DNA of 64,000 nucleotides from Devosia enhydra (lineage in GTDB: Bacteria > Pseudomonadota > Alphaproteobacteria > Rhizobiales > Devosiaceae): NCBI RefSeq assembly GCF_900119845.1, contig NZ_FPKU01000003.1, positions 301,645 to 365,644 of the forward strand, in the 5' to 3' direction. Below the pieces are notes generated by a model, which was given only the letters and a program-made list of their open reading frames with translations, was not told where the DNA came from and ran no database searches. This document shows, piece by piece, positions 1 through 9,370 of the stretch (its first letter is position 1; every line of letters starts with the position of its first letter). Position numbers and translations under genes: made by a program.

Positions 1-251
1 TCACCGCCACGCTCGATGTGCTCAAGGCCATCGCCAAAGAGGAAGGTCCTCGCCAATCGCTGTTCGCGCTGGGCTATTGCGGCTGGAGCCCGGGTCAGCT
101 CGAGGGCGAGATCAAGAGCAATGGCTGGCTGACCGTGCCGTTCTCGCGAGACCTGCTGTTCGGCGCCCCGCTTGCCGACCGCTATCTGCTGGCGCTCAAG
201 CAGCTCGGGATCACCCGCGCGAGCCTCAGCACGGAAGCCGGGCACGGCTGA
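1..251 (+). CDS. YqgE/AlgH family (UPF0301) protein, 3' part
   Basis: The reading frame is open from base 3, so the gene begins before the window and only about 82 C-terminal residues are visible. The segment GYCGWSPGQLE followed by the NGWL block and an ending rich in RYLLALKQLG is typical of the UPF0301 (YqgE/AlgH) family, small proteins of about 190 residues. The molecular function of the family is not established. The stop is at 249-251. A short GC-rich palindrome lies about 95 bases downstream, between this gene and the convergent EAL gene. Confidence 0.8.
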   Translation, partial: TATLDVLKAIAKEEGPRQSLFALGYCGWSPGQLEGEIKSNGWLTVPFSRDLLFGAPLADRYLLALKQLGITRASLSTEAGHG

Positions 252-344
252 GCGTCCGGCGCAGCAGGAATCGGGCCGACCGGCCTTAGCTGCTGCCGAA
301 ACGCTTAGTCGGGATCGATGACGGCGAACTGCTGCGAGGCTTCA

Positions 345-382
345 CCCCTCACCCCGGCCCTCTCCCCTGAGGGGCGAGGGGG
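345..382. repeat. GC-rich palindrome, family C-like
   Basis: CCCCTC at 345-350 pairs with GAGGGG at 376-381, and an inner hairpin CCCCTGAGGGG lies at 364-374. It sits between the convergent ends of the YqgE gene and the EAL gene and may serve as a bidirectional terminator. It resembles a shortened copy of the family C elements found elsewhere in the window. Confidence 0.5.
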
Positions 383-418
383 CGCTGGAGCCGACCGTCC
401 TGCGCAGCACGAGGATCG

Positions 419-3376
419 TCAGCGACCGAACTGCGCCTGCAGCCGCTTGGTCATTTCCTGGCCCGTCATCGCCGCGCCAAAGGCAAAGCCCTGGGCATAC
501 TGGCAGTTGAGCTGCTGGAGCCGCTCGATCTCGTCCATGGTCTCGACGCCCTCGGCGATGACCGCGAGGTCGAGCTCGGTCGCGAGCGCGACGATGGAGC
601 GGATGATGGGCACCTGGGTGTGGGCCATGCCGCGATCCTCGCCCATCTGCACGAAGGGGGCCGGGATCTTAATGGTGTCGAAGGGGAAGCGGTGCAGATA
701 ACTCAGCGAGGAATGGCCGGTGCCGAAATCGTCGAGCGCCAGCCCCAGGCCCAGGGCGCGCAGCGCCTCGAGCATATAGGCGGAGTGCTCGGGATTGGTC
801 ATCACCTGGCTTTCGGTGATCTCGAGCTTGAGGTGCGGGGCGACATTGCGGTGCTCTGAGACGAGCGCGCGCATGTCGTTGAGCAGCGTCTCGGTGGCCA
901 GCTGGCTGGGCGAGAGATTGACCGAGACGTAGAAATCCTCGGGCACGGCGAGCTGGTTGAGCCAGTCGCGCATCTGCCCGGCGGCCTGCTCGAAGGCGAG
1001 ACGCCCCAGACGCTCGATGAGGCCCGACCGCTCGGCCAGCGCCACGAACTCCTCGGGCGGGACGATGCCGCGCTGCGGATGGGTCCAGCGCATCAGGGCC
1101 TCGACCCCGGCGATCTCGCCCGAATGGATGTCCATGATCGGCTGGAACTGCACCTGCAACTCGCCATGGCGCAGACCGCGATCGAGGTCTTCCTCGCTGG
1201 CGCGGGTATAGGCGGCGATCGAGCGGGCCGAGGCGCGATAGGCCTCGATGCGATCGCCCCCGAGCCGCTTGGCGTAATACATCGCCAGCTCGGAATCGCG
1301 CAGCACGTCGGCGGCGGTGGCCGGGTTGCCGTCATAGATGGTGACGCCGATCGAGCAGGTGACGGTCAGGTCGCGCTCACCGAAATTGAATGGCGATTTC
1401 AGCGCCTTGCGGATCTGCTCGGCGGTTTCGGCTATCTTGCCGGCCGCGGCTTCCGAGGAGAGGATCACGGCGAACTGGTCGCCGCTGAGGCGCGCCACGG
1501 TATCGAGCGGGCGCATAACGCGGGCGATGCGGCGCGAAATGGCCAAGAGCACCGAGTCTGCGGCCGAGTGGCCGACGCGCTCCTCGATCTCCATGAAGCG
1601 ATCGATATCGATGAGGAAGACGGCCGGCTTGATGCCGTTGGGCGTGCGCGCCCGCACCAGCGCGCGCTCGAGGCGATCAAGGAAGAGCTGCTTATTGGGC
1701 AGGCCGGTGAGGCTGTCATGCACGGCATCGTGCAGGAGGCGCTCGCGGCTGGCGCGGTCCTCGTTGACATCCTGGAGCGTGCCGACGATGCGGTTGACCT
1801 GGCCATCGCCACCCAGCACGGGCTTCACCCGCATGCGGAAGGTGCGGAAATTGCCGTCATGGGAGGTGAGGCGGATATCGGCGGAGACCTTGCCGCGGCG
1901 CAGTTCGACCAGCGTGTCGAAGGCGGTGCGGAAGCGATCGCGATCCTCGGGGTGGACGCGGTCGAGCCAGCGCTTGATCGATCCGCGCAGCGCGCCGCGT
2001 TTTTCGCCGAGCCGGATGCAGAGCTCGTCCGAAACGCTGACACGATCGCGCTCGATGTTCCAGTCGAAGACGAAATCACCCGACCCGGTGAGCGCGAGTG
2101 CCCGACGCTCGACTTCCGACAGCGTGCCGATCGAGACCTGGCCTTCGGAAAAGGCGTGCTGCACCGAGGTGAACCCCAGGAGCATGACGGTCAGCACGAG
2201 GCCACCGGCCACGGCGGGCTGGGCAACGTCGTTGGTCACCTGCCCCGTCAGCACCATCCAGGCATAGATGATGAGCGCGATATAGATGATCCAGGTCGGC
2301 ACCAGCAGCACGGCGCGATCATAACCGCGCAGCGCAAGCAGCAGGATGAGGAAGAGCCCGGTGATGGCCAGCAGCGCCAGCACCAGCCGCGCCACCGTCG
2401 AGGCGATTTCGGGCTGGAAGAAAGCAAAGCCGAACAGCGCGAGGAAGACGATGACCAGCGCCAGAGCCAGATGGATGAAGCGCAGATGCCATCGGTGCAG
2501 ATTGAGATAGATGAAGAGGAAGGCAAAGAGCGTGGTGGCGATGGCCGCCTCCGCGGCCGCGCGGAAGGGCTGCATGGCGCCGTTGGATATGCCCAGGAGC
2601 GGACCCAAAACGCCGAAATCGATGAGCAGATAGGCCAGCACCGCCCAGGAAAAACTTGCGGTCGCCGGAAAGATCCCGCGCCCCTTGACCACGAACATGA
2701 TAGTCAGGAACACCGCCGCGAGGCCCGAAATGCCGAGCACCGTGCCCCGGAACAGGGTGAACGAGTTGACGTAGTCGCGGTAAGAATCGGCCTTCCAGAG
2801 ATAGAGCTCGGGCAATTGCCCGCTCGCCAGCTCGGCCACGAAGGTGACCGTCGCGCCCGGGTCGAGCGTGATCTCGAAAACGTCGGCCTCGCGGTCGGTG
2901 AGGCGCACCGGGCGCAGACCGGCACTGGGGGTGAGCGTGCGGATGCGTTCGGCGCCGAGGTCGGGCCGGAAGACACCCGAATTGGGCAGGCGGAAGAAGG
3001 GCGCGACGAGCAACCGCTCCATCTGCACGTCGGAATCGTTGCGCAGGGCAAAGAGCGCCCAATTGGGGTTGCTGCCCGAGCGTGTGGCCAGCACCTCGAT
3101 GCGGCGGATGATGCCATCCTCGCCGGCCGCAGTGGAGAGCTGGATGCGTCCTCCCTCGCCCGGCTCGACGTCCACCACCGAGGTGAGGTTCACCGCATTG
3201 ACGTCTTCGGGAATGGTGATGACTTCGAAAGCCGAGACAGGCAGTGCCCCGATCACCGCGAACACAAGACACATCGCGAATATGCGGATCAGGCGCAGCA
3301 GCGGCAAATCGGCCCTCGGGCGTTGTTGGTCGGCAGACCTAGGTACCGGGCTTCGGCTGGCGCCACAAGCGGTCAA
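419..3376 (-). CDS. Membrane-bound PAS-GGDEF-EAL protein, probable c-di-GMP phosphodiesterase
   Basis: The longest frame is 985 residues from a TTG at 3376 that overlaps the stop of the upstream GNAT gene. An ATG at 3274 (residue 35) starts directly before a good signal sequence (MCLVFAVIGALPVSA) and may be the true start. A periplasmic sensor region follows, then about seven membrane helices (roughly residues 205-410) as in 7TMR-DISM receptors, a PAS domain (about 430-540), a GGDEF domain (about 560-715) and a C-terminal EAL domain. The GGDEF signature is SGDQF (631-635), so cyclase activity is unlikely. The EAL triad is at 759-761 and the DDFGTG motif is present, which supports phosphodiesterase activity. 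It is the last gene of the thrC-led leftward operon. Confidence 0.88.
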   Translation of the reverse strand: MTACGASRSPVPRSADQQRPRADLPLLRLIRIFAMCLVFAVIGALPVSAFEVITIPEDVNAVNLTSVVDVEPGEGGRIQLSTAAGEDGIIRRIEVLATRSGSNPNWALFALRNDSDVQMERLLVAPFFRLPNSGVFRPDLGAERIRTLTPSAGLRPVRLTDREADVFEITLDPGATVTFVAELASGQLPELYLWKADSYRDYVNSFTLFRGTVLGISGLAAVFLTIMFVVKGRGIFPATASFSWAVLAYLLIDFGVLGPLLGISNGAMQPFRAAAEAAIATTLFAFLFIYLNLHRWHLRFIHLALALVIVFLALFGFAFFQPEIASTVARLVLALLAITGLFLILLLALRGYDRAVLLVPTWIIYIALIIYAWMVLTGQVTNDVAQPAVAGGLVLTVMLLGFTSVQHAFSEGQVSIGTLSEVERRALALTGSGDFVFDWNIERDRVSVSDELCIRLGEKRGALRGSIKRWLDRVHPEDRDRFRTAFDTLVELRRGKVSADIRLTSHDGNFRTFRMRVKPVLGGDGQVNRIVGTLQDVNEDRASRERLLHDAVHDSLTGLPNKQLFLDRLERALVRARTPNGIKPAVFLIDIDRFMEIEERVGHSAADSVLLAISRRIARVMRPLDTVARLSGDQFAVILSSEAAAGKIAETAEQIRKALKSPFNFGERDLTVTCSIGVTIYDGNPATAADVLRDSELAMYYAKRLGGDRIEAYRASARSIAAYTRASEEDLDRGLRHGELQVQFQPIMDIHSGEIAGVEALMRWTHPQRGIVPPEEFVALAERSGLIERLGRLAFEQAAGQMRDWLNQLAVPEDFYVSVNLSPSQLATETLLNDMRALVSEHRNVAPHLKLEITESQVMTNPEHSAYMLEALRALGLGLALDDFGTGHSSLSYLHRFPFDTIKIPAPFVQMGEDRGMAHTQVPIIRSIVALATELDLAVIAEGVETMDEIERLQQLNCQYAQGFAFGAAMTGQEMTKRLQAQFGR

Positions 3377-3984
3377 CGGCGGAAGGCCAGTGTGTGGGTC
3401 ATGTAGCGCTCCCGCGTCAAGCCGAACAAGACATGGTCTGCCCAGCGGCCGTCGATCTGCAGATAGTTCTCGGCAAAGCCTTCCTCACGGAAGCCGTTCT
3501 TTTCGAGCACCCTGCGGCTGGCGGTGTTGTGGGGCAGGAAAGCGGCATGAACGCGGTGGAGATCGAGCGGCCCGAAGACAAAGGGAAGCACCGTGGCGAC
3601 CGCCTCGGTCATCAAGCCCTTGCCGGCAAAGCGCTCGCCCATCCAATAGCCGAGGGTAACGAACTGCGCGGCCCTCCGCCGAATATTGGAAAGCGTCAGC
3701 CCGCCCACCAGCTGCTCGGCGCCCTTGTCGTCGATGATGAAGATGAAATAGCCGTAATCGGTGCCGGCACGCGCCTCCTCGCGCGCCCGTCGCAGGCGCG
3801 CGGCATAGACCCGTTGCGCCAGATCGGCCTCGCCCCAACGTGGCTCGAACGGGCGCAGGAAATCGCGGCTTTCGCTGCGCAGCGCCTGCCATTGGCCATG
3901 ATCGCCAAGCCGCGGGGCCCGCAGGCGCACGCGCCTGCCCTCGAGAACCGGCTGATCCTCGCGCGCGAGCCAGGAGAGCAGCAC
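3373..3984 (-). CDS. GNAT family N-acetyltransferase, RimJ-like
   Basis: 203 residues from a GTG at 3984, ten bases after the M16 peptidase stop. The protein has the RimJ/RimL-type layout: an N-terminal LEGRRVRLRAP segment, the acetyl-CoA loop ERFAGKGLMTEA, and the C-terminal block HNTASRRVLEKNGF. Family members acetylate N-terminal alanines of ribosomal proteins or other amino groups, but the substrate here cannot be read from sequence. Its last codons overlap the start of the downstream EAL gene, which suggests translational coupling. Confidence 0.88.
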   Translation of the reverse strand: MLLSWLAREDQPVLEGRRVRLRAPRLGDHGQWQALRSESRDFLRPFEPRWGEADLAQRVYAARLRRAREEARAGTDYGYFIFIIDDKGAEQLVGGLTLSNIRRRAAQFVTLGYWMGERFAGKGLMTEAVATVLPFVFGPLDLHRVHAAFLPHNTASRRVLEKNGFREEGFAENYLQIDGRWADHVLFGLTRERYMTHTLAFRR

Positions 3985-3994
3985 CGCCCCGGGC

Positions 3995-5257
3995 CTAGTT
4001 CTTGAGCTGTGCGCCGATGGCCCGATAATCGGGCAGCCGGGCCACGGGGCCGATGCCGGCCAGCGAAACGCGATCGGTATCGAAGATCTGGCTGGCGACC
4101 TGCTTGACCCGATCGGCGGTGATGCGGTTGATGCGATCGACGGTTTCCTGGAGCGGAATAGGCCGGCCCCACAGGATCTGCTGGCGGGCGAGCTGGCCGG
4201 CGCGGGAGGACGGGCTTTCGAGCGACATCAGGAGCCCGGCCCGAATCTGGTTGCGCACCCGGATCACTTCCTCGTCGGAGATGGTCTTGGTGGCGCGGCG
4301 CAGCTCATCGAGCACGACGGGGAGAAGCTCGGTCACCTCGCCCTCGCCGGTCGATGCGGCGACCCCGAAAATGCCGCTGTCGGCGAAAGCCCAGTGGAAG
4401 GCATAGACCGAGTAGCAGAGGCCGCGCTTTTCGCGCACTTCCTGGAAGAGCCGCGAGCTCATGCCCCCGCCCAGGATCGAGGCGAGGATCTGCGCGGCGT
4501 AAAAACCATCGGAATTATAGGCCCGGCCCTCGAGCCCCAGAACGATGTGCGCCTGTTCGTGATCGGACAGCAGCCGCTCTTCGCCACCCACATAGCTGGC
4601 CTTGACCGGCTCGGGCGCTCCGGATGGCTTCAAGGTATGGAACCGGTCCTGCGCGATATCGACCAGCCGGTCGTGATCGACATTGCCGGCCGCGCACAGC
4701 ACCATGCGCTCGCCGACATAATTGCGATCCATATAGGCCCGGATCGTGTCCGGGGTCATGGCGCGCACCGATTCCGTCGTCCCCAGAATGGTGCGACCGA
4801 TCGGCTGGTCGGGATAGGCGGCCGACTGGAAGAGATCGAAGACGTGGTCGTCGGGATTGTCGCGCGCGGCGCCGATTTCCTGAACGATCACCTGGCGCTC
4901 GCGCTCGAGCTCCTCGCGATCAAAAAGCGAGTTCTGCAGGATGTCCGACAGAATTTCGGCTGCAAGCCCGACATCCTCCTTGAGCACGCGGGCGAAATAG
5001 CCGGTGTGCTCCACAGACGTCGCGGCATTGAGATCACCACCGACATTCTCGATGGCTTCGGCGATCGCCAGCGCATTGCGCGTGGTGGTGCCTTTGAAAG
5101 CCATGTGCTCGAGCATGTGCGAAATGCCATGCTCGTCTTCGGTCTCGCTGCGCGAACCGGCCTTGACCCAGATGCCGAGCGACGCACTTTCGAGATGCGG
5201 CATGTCGTCGGTCAGAACGGTCATGCCGTTGTCGAGGGTGGTGCTCCTCACCGTCAC
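3995..5257 (-). CDS. M16 family zinc metallopeptidase (processing-peptidase type)
   Basis: 420 residues. The inverted zinc motif HMLEH is at residues 47-51 (HxxEH), and a distal acidic segment (ELERERQVIVQEI) about 75 residues later supplies the third ligand, so the enzyme should be active. The two-lobed M16B architecture matches alphaproteobacterial relatives of mitochondrial processing peptidase beta, which often sit just downstream of thrC. The GTG start overlaps the thrC stop by four bases, which supports coupling. Cytoplasmic or periplasmic location is unclear because no signal peptide is visible. Confidence 0.92.
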   Translation of the reverse strand: MTVRSTTLDNGMTVLTDDMPHLESASLGIWVKAGSRSETEDEHGISHMLEHMAFKGTTTRNALAIAEAIENVGGDLNAATSVEHTGYFARVLKEDVGLAAEILSDILQNSLFDREELERERQVIVQEIGAARDNPDDHVFDLFQSAAYPDQPIGRTILGTTESVRAMTPDTIRAYMDRNYVGERMVLCAAGNVDHDRLVDIAQDRFHTLKPSGAPEPVKASYVGGEERLLSDHEQAHIVLGLEGRAYNSDGFYAAQILASILGGGMSSRLFQEVREKRGLCYSVYAFHWAFADSGIFGVAASTGEGEVTELLPVVLDELRRATKTISDEEVIRVRNQIRAGLLMSLESPSSRAGQLARQQILWGRPIPLQETVDRINRITADRVKQVASQIFDTDRVSLAGIGPVARLPDYRAIGAQLKN

Positions 5258-6660
5258 GTGCGGTCCTCCATAACGCGGGTGCGCGCCTTGATGAACGCTT
5301 CCACCTCGCCTGCATCCGCCGGCAGAACGCTCATGCGCTCAGGGCGATGCATCAGATCGGCCAGCCATGCCGGCAGGCCGGGTTCAATGCCGGTCGCTTC
5401 GCGCACCGCATCCGGGAATTTGGCCGGATGGGCGGTCGCGAGGGTCACGAGCGGTTCACGCCCGCCGGCCAGCGGAGAGCCAGCGGCAACCCCAACCGCC
5501 GTGTGCGGATCGAGCAGATAGCCCGACGCGGCGAAGACACCCTGCATGGTGCGGGCGGTCACCGCTTCGCTGGCGCTGGCACTGTCGAACTGGCTGGCGA
5601 TCAGCTTGAGGGCCTGATTGGGTATGGTGAAGCCGCCCGACTGGCCGAGCGAATCCATCATCTGGTTGACCAGACCGGCATCGCGCCCCGTCGCTTCGAA
5701 CAAAAGGCGCTCGAAATTCGATGAAACCTGGATGTCCATCGATGGGCTTATGGTGGGCATCACCCCGGCCCGCTCATAGCGGCCCGTGCGCAGGGCACGA
5801 TTGAGGATATCGTTGCTGTTGGTGGCGATCACCAGCTGTCGGATCGGCAGACCCATGCGCAGGGCGCAGTAGCCGGCGAAGATATCGCCGAAATTACCGG
5901 TCGGCACGGAGAAGATCACCTGCCGGTGCGGCGACCCCAGCGCGGCAGCGGCCGTGAAATAATAGACGATCTGGGCGACGATGCGGCCCCAGTTGATGGA
6001 GTTGACGCCCGAAAGCTTCACGCCATCGCGGAAGGGCGCGTTGCGGAACATCGCCTTGACGATGTCCTGGCAGTCATCGAAATCGCCTTCGAGCGCGATA
6101 TTGTGGACGTTGTCGTCCAGCACCGTCGTCATCTGCTTGCGCTGCACCTCGGAGGTGCGGCCGCGCGGATGCAGGATGAAGATGTCGGTGGTCTCGCGCC
6201 CGCGAAACGCCTCGATCGCCGCAGAGCCCGTGTCGCCAGAGGTTGCCCCGACAATGGTCGCGCGGGTGCCGCGGCGGGCGAGCACATGGTCCATGGTCCG
6301 GGCAAGAAACTGCATGGCCACATCCTTGAAGGCAAGGGTGGGGCCATGGAAAAGCTCGAGCACGAAATGACCCGGCGCGATCTCGACCAGGGGCGCAACC
6401 GAGGCGTGCCGGAAGCCCTTGTAGGCGCCCTCGACGATATCGCCCAACGTCGCTTCGTCGATATCCGCGCCGGCAAAGCGGCGAATGATGTCGAACGCCA
6501 CTTCTGCATAGGGACGATTGGCGTATCCGGCAATCTCGTCCGGCGAGATGCGCGGCCAGCTTACCGGTACATACAGCCCGCCATCGGACGCCAGACCAGC
6601 AAGAACCGCATCGGAGAAGGACAAAGCGGGCGCGCGACCGCGCGTAGAAACGAACTGCAT
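5254..6660 (-). CDS. thrC: Threonine synthase
   Basis: 468 residues, ATG at 6660. It converts O-phospho-L-homoserine to threonine with pyridoxal phosphate. The N-terminus (MQFVSTRG, then LASDGGLYVP) is that of the long, class 2-type threonine synthases. The PLP lysine is K112 in HGPTLAFKD, and GATSGDTGSAA binds the phosphate. It opens a four-gene leftward operon and lies 68 bases beyond the SURF1 gene of the oxidase operon, so read-through from that operon is possible. Confidence 0.96.
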   Translation of the reverse strand: MQFVSTRGRAPALSFSDAVLAGLASDGGLYVPVSWPRISPDEIAGYANRPYAEVAFDIIRRFAGADIDEATLGDIVEGAYKGFRHASVAPLVEIAPGHFVLELFHGPTLAFKDVAMQFLARTMDHVLARRGTRATIVGATSGDTGSAAIEAFRGRETTDIFILHPRGRTSEVQRKQMTTVLDDNVHNIALEGDFDDCQDIVKAMFRNAPFRDGVKLSGVNSINWGRIVAQIVYYFTAAAALGSPHRQVIFSVPTGNFGDIFAGYCALRMGLPIRQLVIATNSNDILNRALRTGRYERAGVMPTISPSMDIQVSSNFERLLFEATGRDAGLVNQMMDSLGQSGGFTIPNQALKLIASQFDSASASEAVTARTMQGVFAASGYLLDPHTAVGVAAGSPLAGGREPLVTLATAHPAKFPDAVREATGIEPGLPAWLADLMHRPERMSVLPADAGEVEAFIKARTRVMEDRT

Positions 6661-6728
6661 GAAAGGGAAGCGCCCTCGCTCAGGATTGGCGGCACCCTAG
6701 TGAATAGGAGGCCCGATCGCAAGTTTTG

Positions 6729-7532
6729 TCAGGATGGCGATCCGCCGGAGGACGTTCGCGGCCGCCTTCCCCCTGCCGGGCGCCGCGTCTGTCGCCAGAT
6801 CCAGCCCAGCAGCAGCAGGGGCGTGATTGCGGCGAAGCCGTACCAGGTGATGGCGTAGCCCAGGTGGTTGTTGGAAAAGCTCGGTGCCGAAACGCTGCCC
6901 TGCGGAAGGGCGCCGCGAGGGCCCGGCGGCAGATCGAGATAGAAACTGGCGACCGGCTCGCCGTCGAGATCGGTCATCGCGAGGAGACGGCCGGTGTCGC
7001 GCACCCATTCGATGCCACGCTGCCGGTCCGGCCCCGGGGTGAAGCTCGAAGCCGCCTCCGAGGATCGCCCGACCCCCGTGAGCGTCACGATACCCTCGGG
7101 CCCCGCGCCGCCCTCGGCGAACTGCGCCCGCATCTGTTCGGGGACGAAACCGCGATTGACGAAAACGACGCCGCCCCGATCGGACAGAAGCGGCGTCATC
7201 ACCCAATAGCCAGGGCCGCCATAGCGCGCCTCGCCTGTCGGCAGGCTGGTGAACACCAGCACCGTCTGATCGTGGCGATAGGTGCCCGTGAGCGTGATGG
7301 GCCGATAGTTGAAATAATCGGGCGCCACCGCGTCCCATTCCGAGGGATGGGGAACGGGGCTGGGGGCAAGCTCGGCCCGCTCGGCGACACTGGCGATCAG
7401 GGCATCCTTTTCCGCAAGCCGCTGCATCTGCCAGTTGCCCAAAGCGACGAACAGGCCGGTCAGCCCGAGCATCAGGATGATGAAGCTCCAGAACAGCAGC
7501 CGGCTTCGGCCGGTGACACGCGCCCCGCTCAC
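6729..7532 (-). CDS. SURF1 family cytochrome oxidase biogenesis protein
   Basis: 267 residues. One membrane helix near each end (about 12-33 and 228-246) brackets a periplasmic domain, as in SURF1/Shy1. Characteristic segments are LGNWQMQRLAEK, FNYRPITLTGTY, RGFVPEQ and the terminal NNHLGYAITWYGFA. SURF1 proteins help insert or retain heme a in subunit I. The start overlaps the stop of the DUF983 gene by four bases, and it is the distal oxidase gene in this operon. Confidence 0.93.
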   Translation of the reverse strand: MSGARVTGRSRLLFWSFIILMLGLTGLFVALGNWQMQRLAEKDALIASVAERAELAPSPVPHPSEWDAVAPDYFNYRPITLTGTYRHDQTVLVFTSLPTGEARYGGPGYWVMTPLLSDRGGVVFVNRGFVPEQMRAQFAEGGAGPEGIVTLTGVGRSSEAASSFTPGPDRQRGIEWVRDTGRLLAMTDLDGEPVASFYLDLPPGPRGALPQGSVSAPSFSNNHLGYAITWYGFAAITPLLLLGWIWRQTRRPAGGRRPRTSSGGSPS

Positions 7533-7891
7533 AATGGCCGCCCTTCCTCGGCGCCGTGCCTGTATTGCAGCGCAATCATCACGCCCTTGAAGGGCGGCAG
7601 CAGCGCCAGGCAGAGCGCCAGGGTGACGGGCAGCCAGATCGCCAGGTGAACCAGTGGATGCAGCGACACGAGGCTGCTGGTGATCGCTGCCAAGGCCACG
7701 ACGAGGAACCCCACGATGAAGATGATGAAAATGGCCGGCCCGTCGCCGCTATCGGCGAAGGCGAGGTCGAGGTCACATCGCTCGCAGCGCGGCGCCACCT
7801 TGAGATAGCCGCGAAACAGTCGGCCCTGGCCGCAGCGGGGGCAGCGGCACGACAAGCCGGCAAGGATGGGCGATGGCTCGGAGCCGGTCAT
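7529..7891 (-). CDS. DUF983 family membrane protein
   Basis: 120 residues from the ATG at 7891; the frame extends further upstream, but this start matches the family length. The N-terminus carries a zinc-ribbon-like set of cysteines (C15, C17, C20, C36, C39; CPRCG and CERCD), followed by two hydrophobic helices. DUF983 proteins are regularly found between ctaE and SURF1 in alphaproteobacterial oxidase operons. Their role is not established; a part in copper or heme delivery is a guess from context. Confidence 0.87.
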   Translation of the reverse strand: MTGSEPSPILAGLSCRCPRCGQGRLFRGYLKVAPRCERCDLDLAFADSGDGPAIFIIFIVGFLVVALAAITSSLVSLHPLVHLAIWLPVTLALCLALLPPFKGVMIALQYRHGAEEGRPL

Positions 7892-7964
7892 GCAGGCCTC
7901 CAAATGCAGCGGGCGCGACCACATGGCCGCGCCCCCTGAGGTCGATCGGTTGAAGCGCGATCCA

Positions 7965-8801
7965 TCAATGATGGATCGGCACGCCCCAGCTGCCCCAGAC
8001 ATAGATCGAGGCGAAGAGGAAAAGCCACACCACGTCCACGAAGTGCCAGTACCAGGCGGCAAACTCGAAGCCGAGATGCTTTTGCGGGGTAAAGTGCCCG
8101 GCCTGAGCCCGCACGAGGCAAACGAGCAGGAACAGCGTGCCGATGAAGACATGGAAGCCGTGGAAGCCCGTCGCCATGAAGAAGGTGGCGCCGTAGATAT
8201 TACCCGAGAAGCTGAAACCAGCCTGGGTGTATTCGAGGATCTGCACGAAGCTGAACAGCACGCCGAGCGCGACGGTCAGCGCCAGGCCCTGCTTGAGACC
8301 CTTGCGATCGCCATGCAGGATTGCGTGGTGCGCCCAGGTCACGGTGGTGCCCGAGGTCAGAAGGATCAGCGTATTGAACAGCGGCAGGTGGAAGGGGTCG
8401 AACACTTCGACGCCGGCCGGCGGCCAGACACCGCCGGTGGCCTCGACGCGGCCGGGCTGCTCGGGATCGCCGATGCGGAAGAAGGCATCGAAATAGGCCC
8501 AGAACCAGGCCACGAAGAACATCACCTCAGAGGCGATGAAGAGGATCATGCCATAGCGATGGTGCAGCTGGACGACGCGGGAATGGTCGCCCGCAAGGCT
8601 TTCCTTCACCACATCCGCCCACCAGGCGTAGAAGGTGTAGAGCACGCCGGCCAGACCGATGAAAAACAGCCATGGCGTCCAGTCGCGCATCCAGAAGATC
8701 GCGCCGACGGCCATCACGAAGGCCGAGACGGAGCCGACTACCGGCCACGGGCTGGGAGCGACGAGATGGTAGTCATGGTTCGGCTTGGCATGCGCTGCCA
8801 T
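7965..8801 (-). CDS. ctaE: Cytochrome c oxidase subunit III
   Basis: 278 residues from the ATG at 8801 (MAAHAKPNHDYHLVAPSPWP), two bases after the ctaG stop. The protein has seven predicted helices, the conserved early glutamate segment (FIASEVMFFVAWFWAYF) and the C-terminal HFVDVVWLFLF signature of subunit III. It stabilises the catalytic subunit I and helps proton uptake in the inner-membrane aa3-type oxidase. Confidence 0.96.
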   Translation of the reverse strand: MAAHAKPNHDYHLVAPSPWPVVGSVSAFVMAVGAIFWMRDWTPWLFFIGLAGVLYTFYAWWADVVKESLAGDHSRVVQLHHRYGMILFIASEVMFFVAWFWAYFDAFFRIGDPEQPGRVEATGGVWPPAGVEVFDPFHLPLFNTLILLTSGTTVTWAHHAILHGDRKGLKQGLALTVALGVLFSFVQILEYTQAGFSFSGNIYGATFFMATGFHGFHVFIGTLFLLVCLVRAQAGHFTPQKHLGFEFAAWYWHFVDVVWLFLFASIYVWGSWGVPIHH

Positions 8802-8802
8802 T

Positions 8803-9363
8803 TCAGCGTCCCTCATTCTCTGCGGGGTAGAAGGTATAGGAGAGCGTGATCTCGCGGATCGTGTCGAGTTCGCTGTCCTTGGCAAGGTCGGGATCAACAA
8901 AGAAGGTGATCGGCATCTCGACGGTCTCGCCGGGCCCGAGCGTCTGCTCGGTGAAGCAGAAGCATTCCATCTTGTTGAAATAAATTCCGGATTTCTCCGG
9001 CGTCACATTGAACACGGCAGTGCCGGTGACGGTCTTGTCCGACAGATTGGTCGCGACATAGTTCACCGTCTCCACCGTTCCGATGCGGTCGGTGATGCGG
9101 GCGGCCGGGCGCACCTGCCAGTCGAGACCCGAATGGACGTTGGAATCGAACCGCACGGTCATCTCGCGCGCGATGACGCCCTTGGGGTTGCCATCGGCGA
9201 CCTGCGTGGTGCCACCGAGTCCGGTGACCTGGCAGAAGAGCTGATAGAGCGGCACGGCGGCATAGGCCACGCCCACCATGCTGGCGACCAGCGCCAACAG
9301 CAGGACGAGGACCCGCCGGTTGTTGCGGGTGGCCGGGATGTTTGGGAGAGCCTGATCAGTCAT
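8803..9363 (-). CDS. ctaG: Cytochrome c oxidase assembly protein CtaG (Cox11 family)
   Basis: 186 residues with one N-terminal membrane anchor (about 18-40) and a periplasmic Cox11 domain. The copper ligands are the CFCF pair (C134 and C136) with C44 just after the anchor (QLFCQV). Cox11 delivers copper to the CuB site of subunit I. It sits between the small coxF-like gene and ctaE, the usual rhizobial order. Confidence 0.95.
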   Translation of the reverse strand: MTDQALPNIPATRNNRRVLVLLLALVASMVGVAYAAVPLYQLFCQVTGLGGTTQVADGNPKGVIAREMTVRFDSNVHSGLDWQVRPAARITDRIGTVETVNYVATNLSDKTVTGTAVFNVTPEKSGIYFNKMECFCFTEQTLGPGETVEMPITFFVDPDLAKDSELDTIREITLSYTFYPAENEGR

Positions 9364-9370
9364 GCCTGCC

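Noticed and set aside
1079..3406. 775-codon plus-strand frame opposite the EAL protein
   Set aside because: It mirrors the real minus-strand domains and has a composition biased to Glu, Arg, Asp and Gly without motifs.
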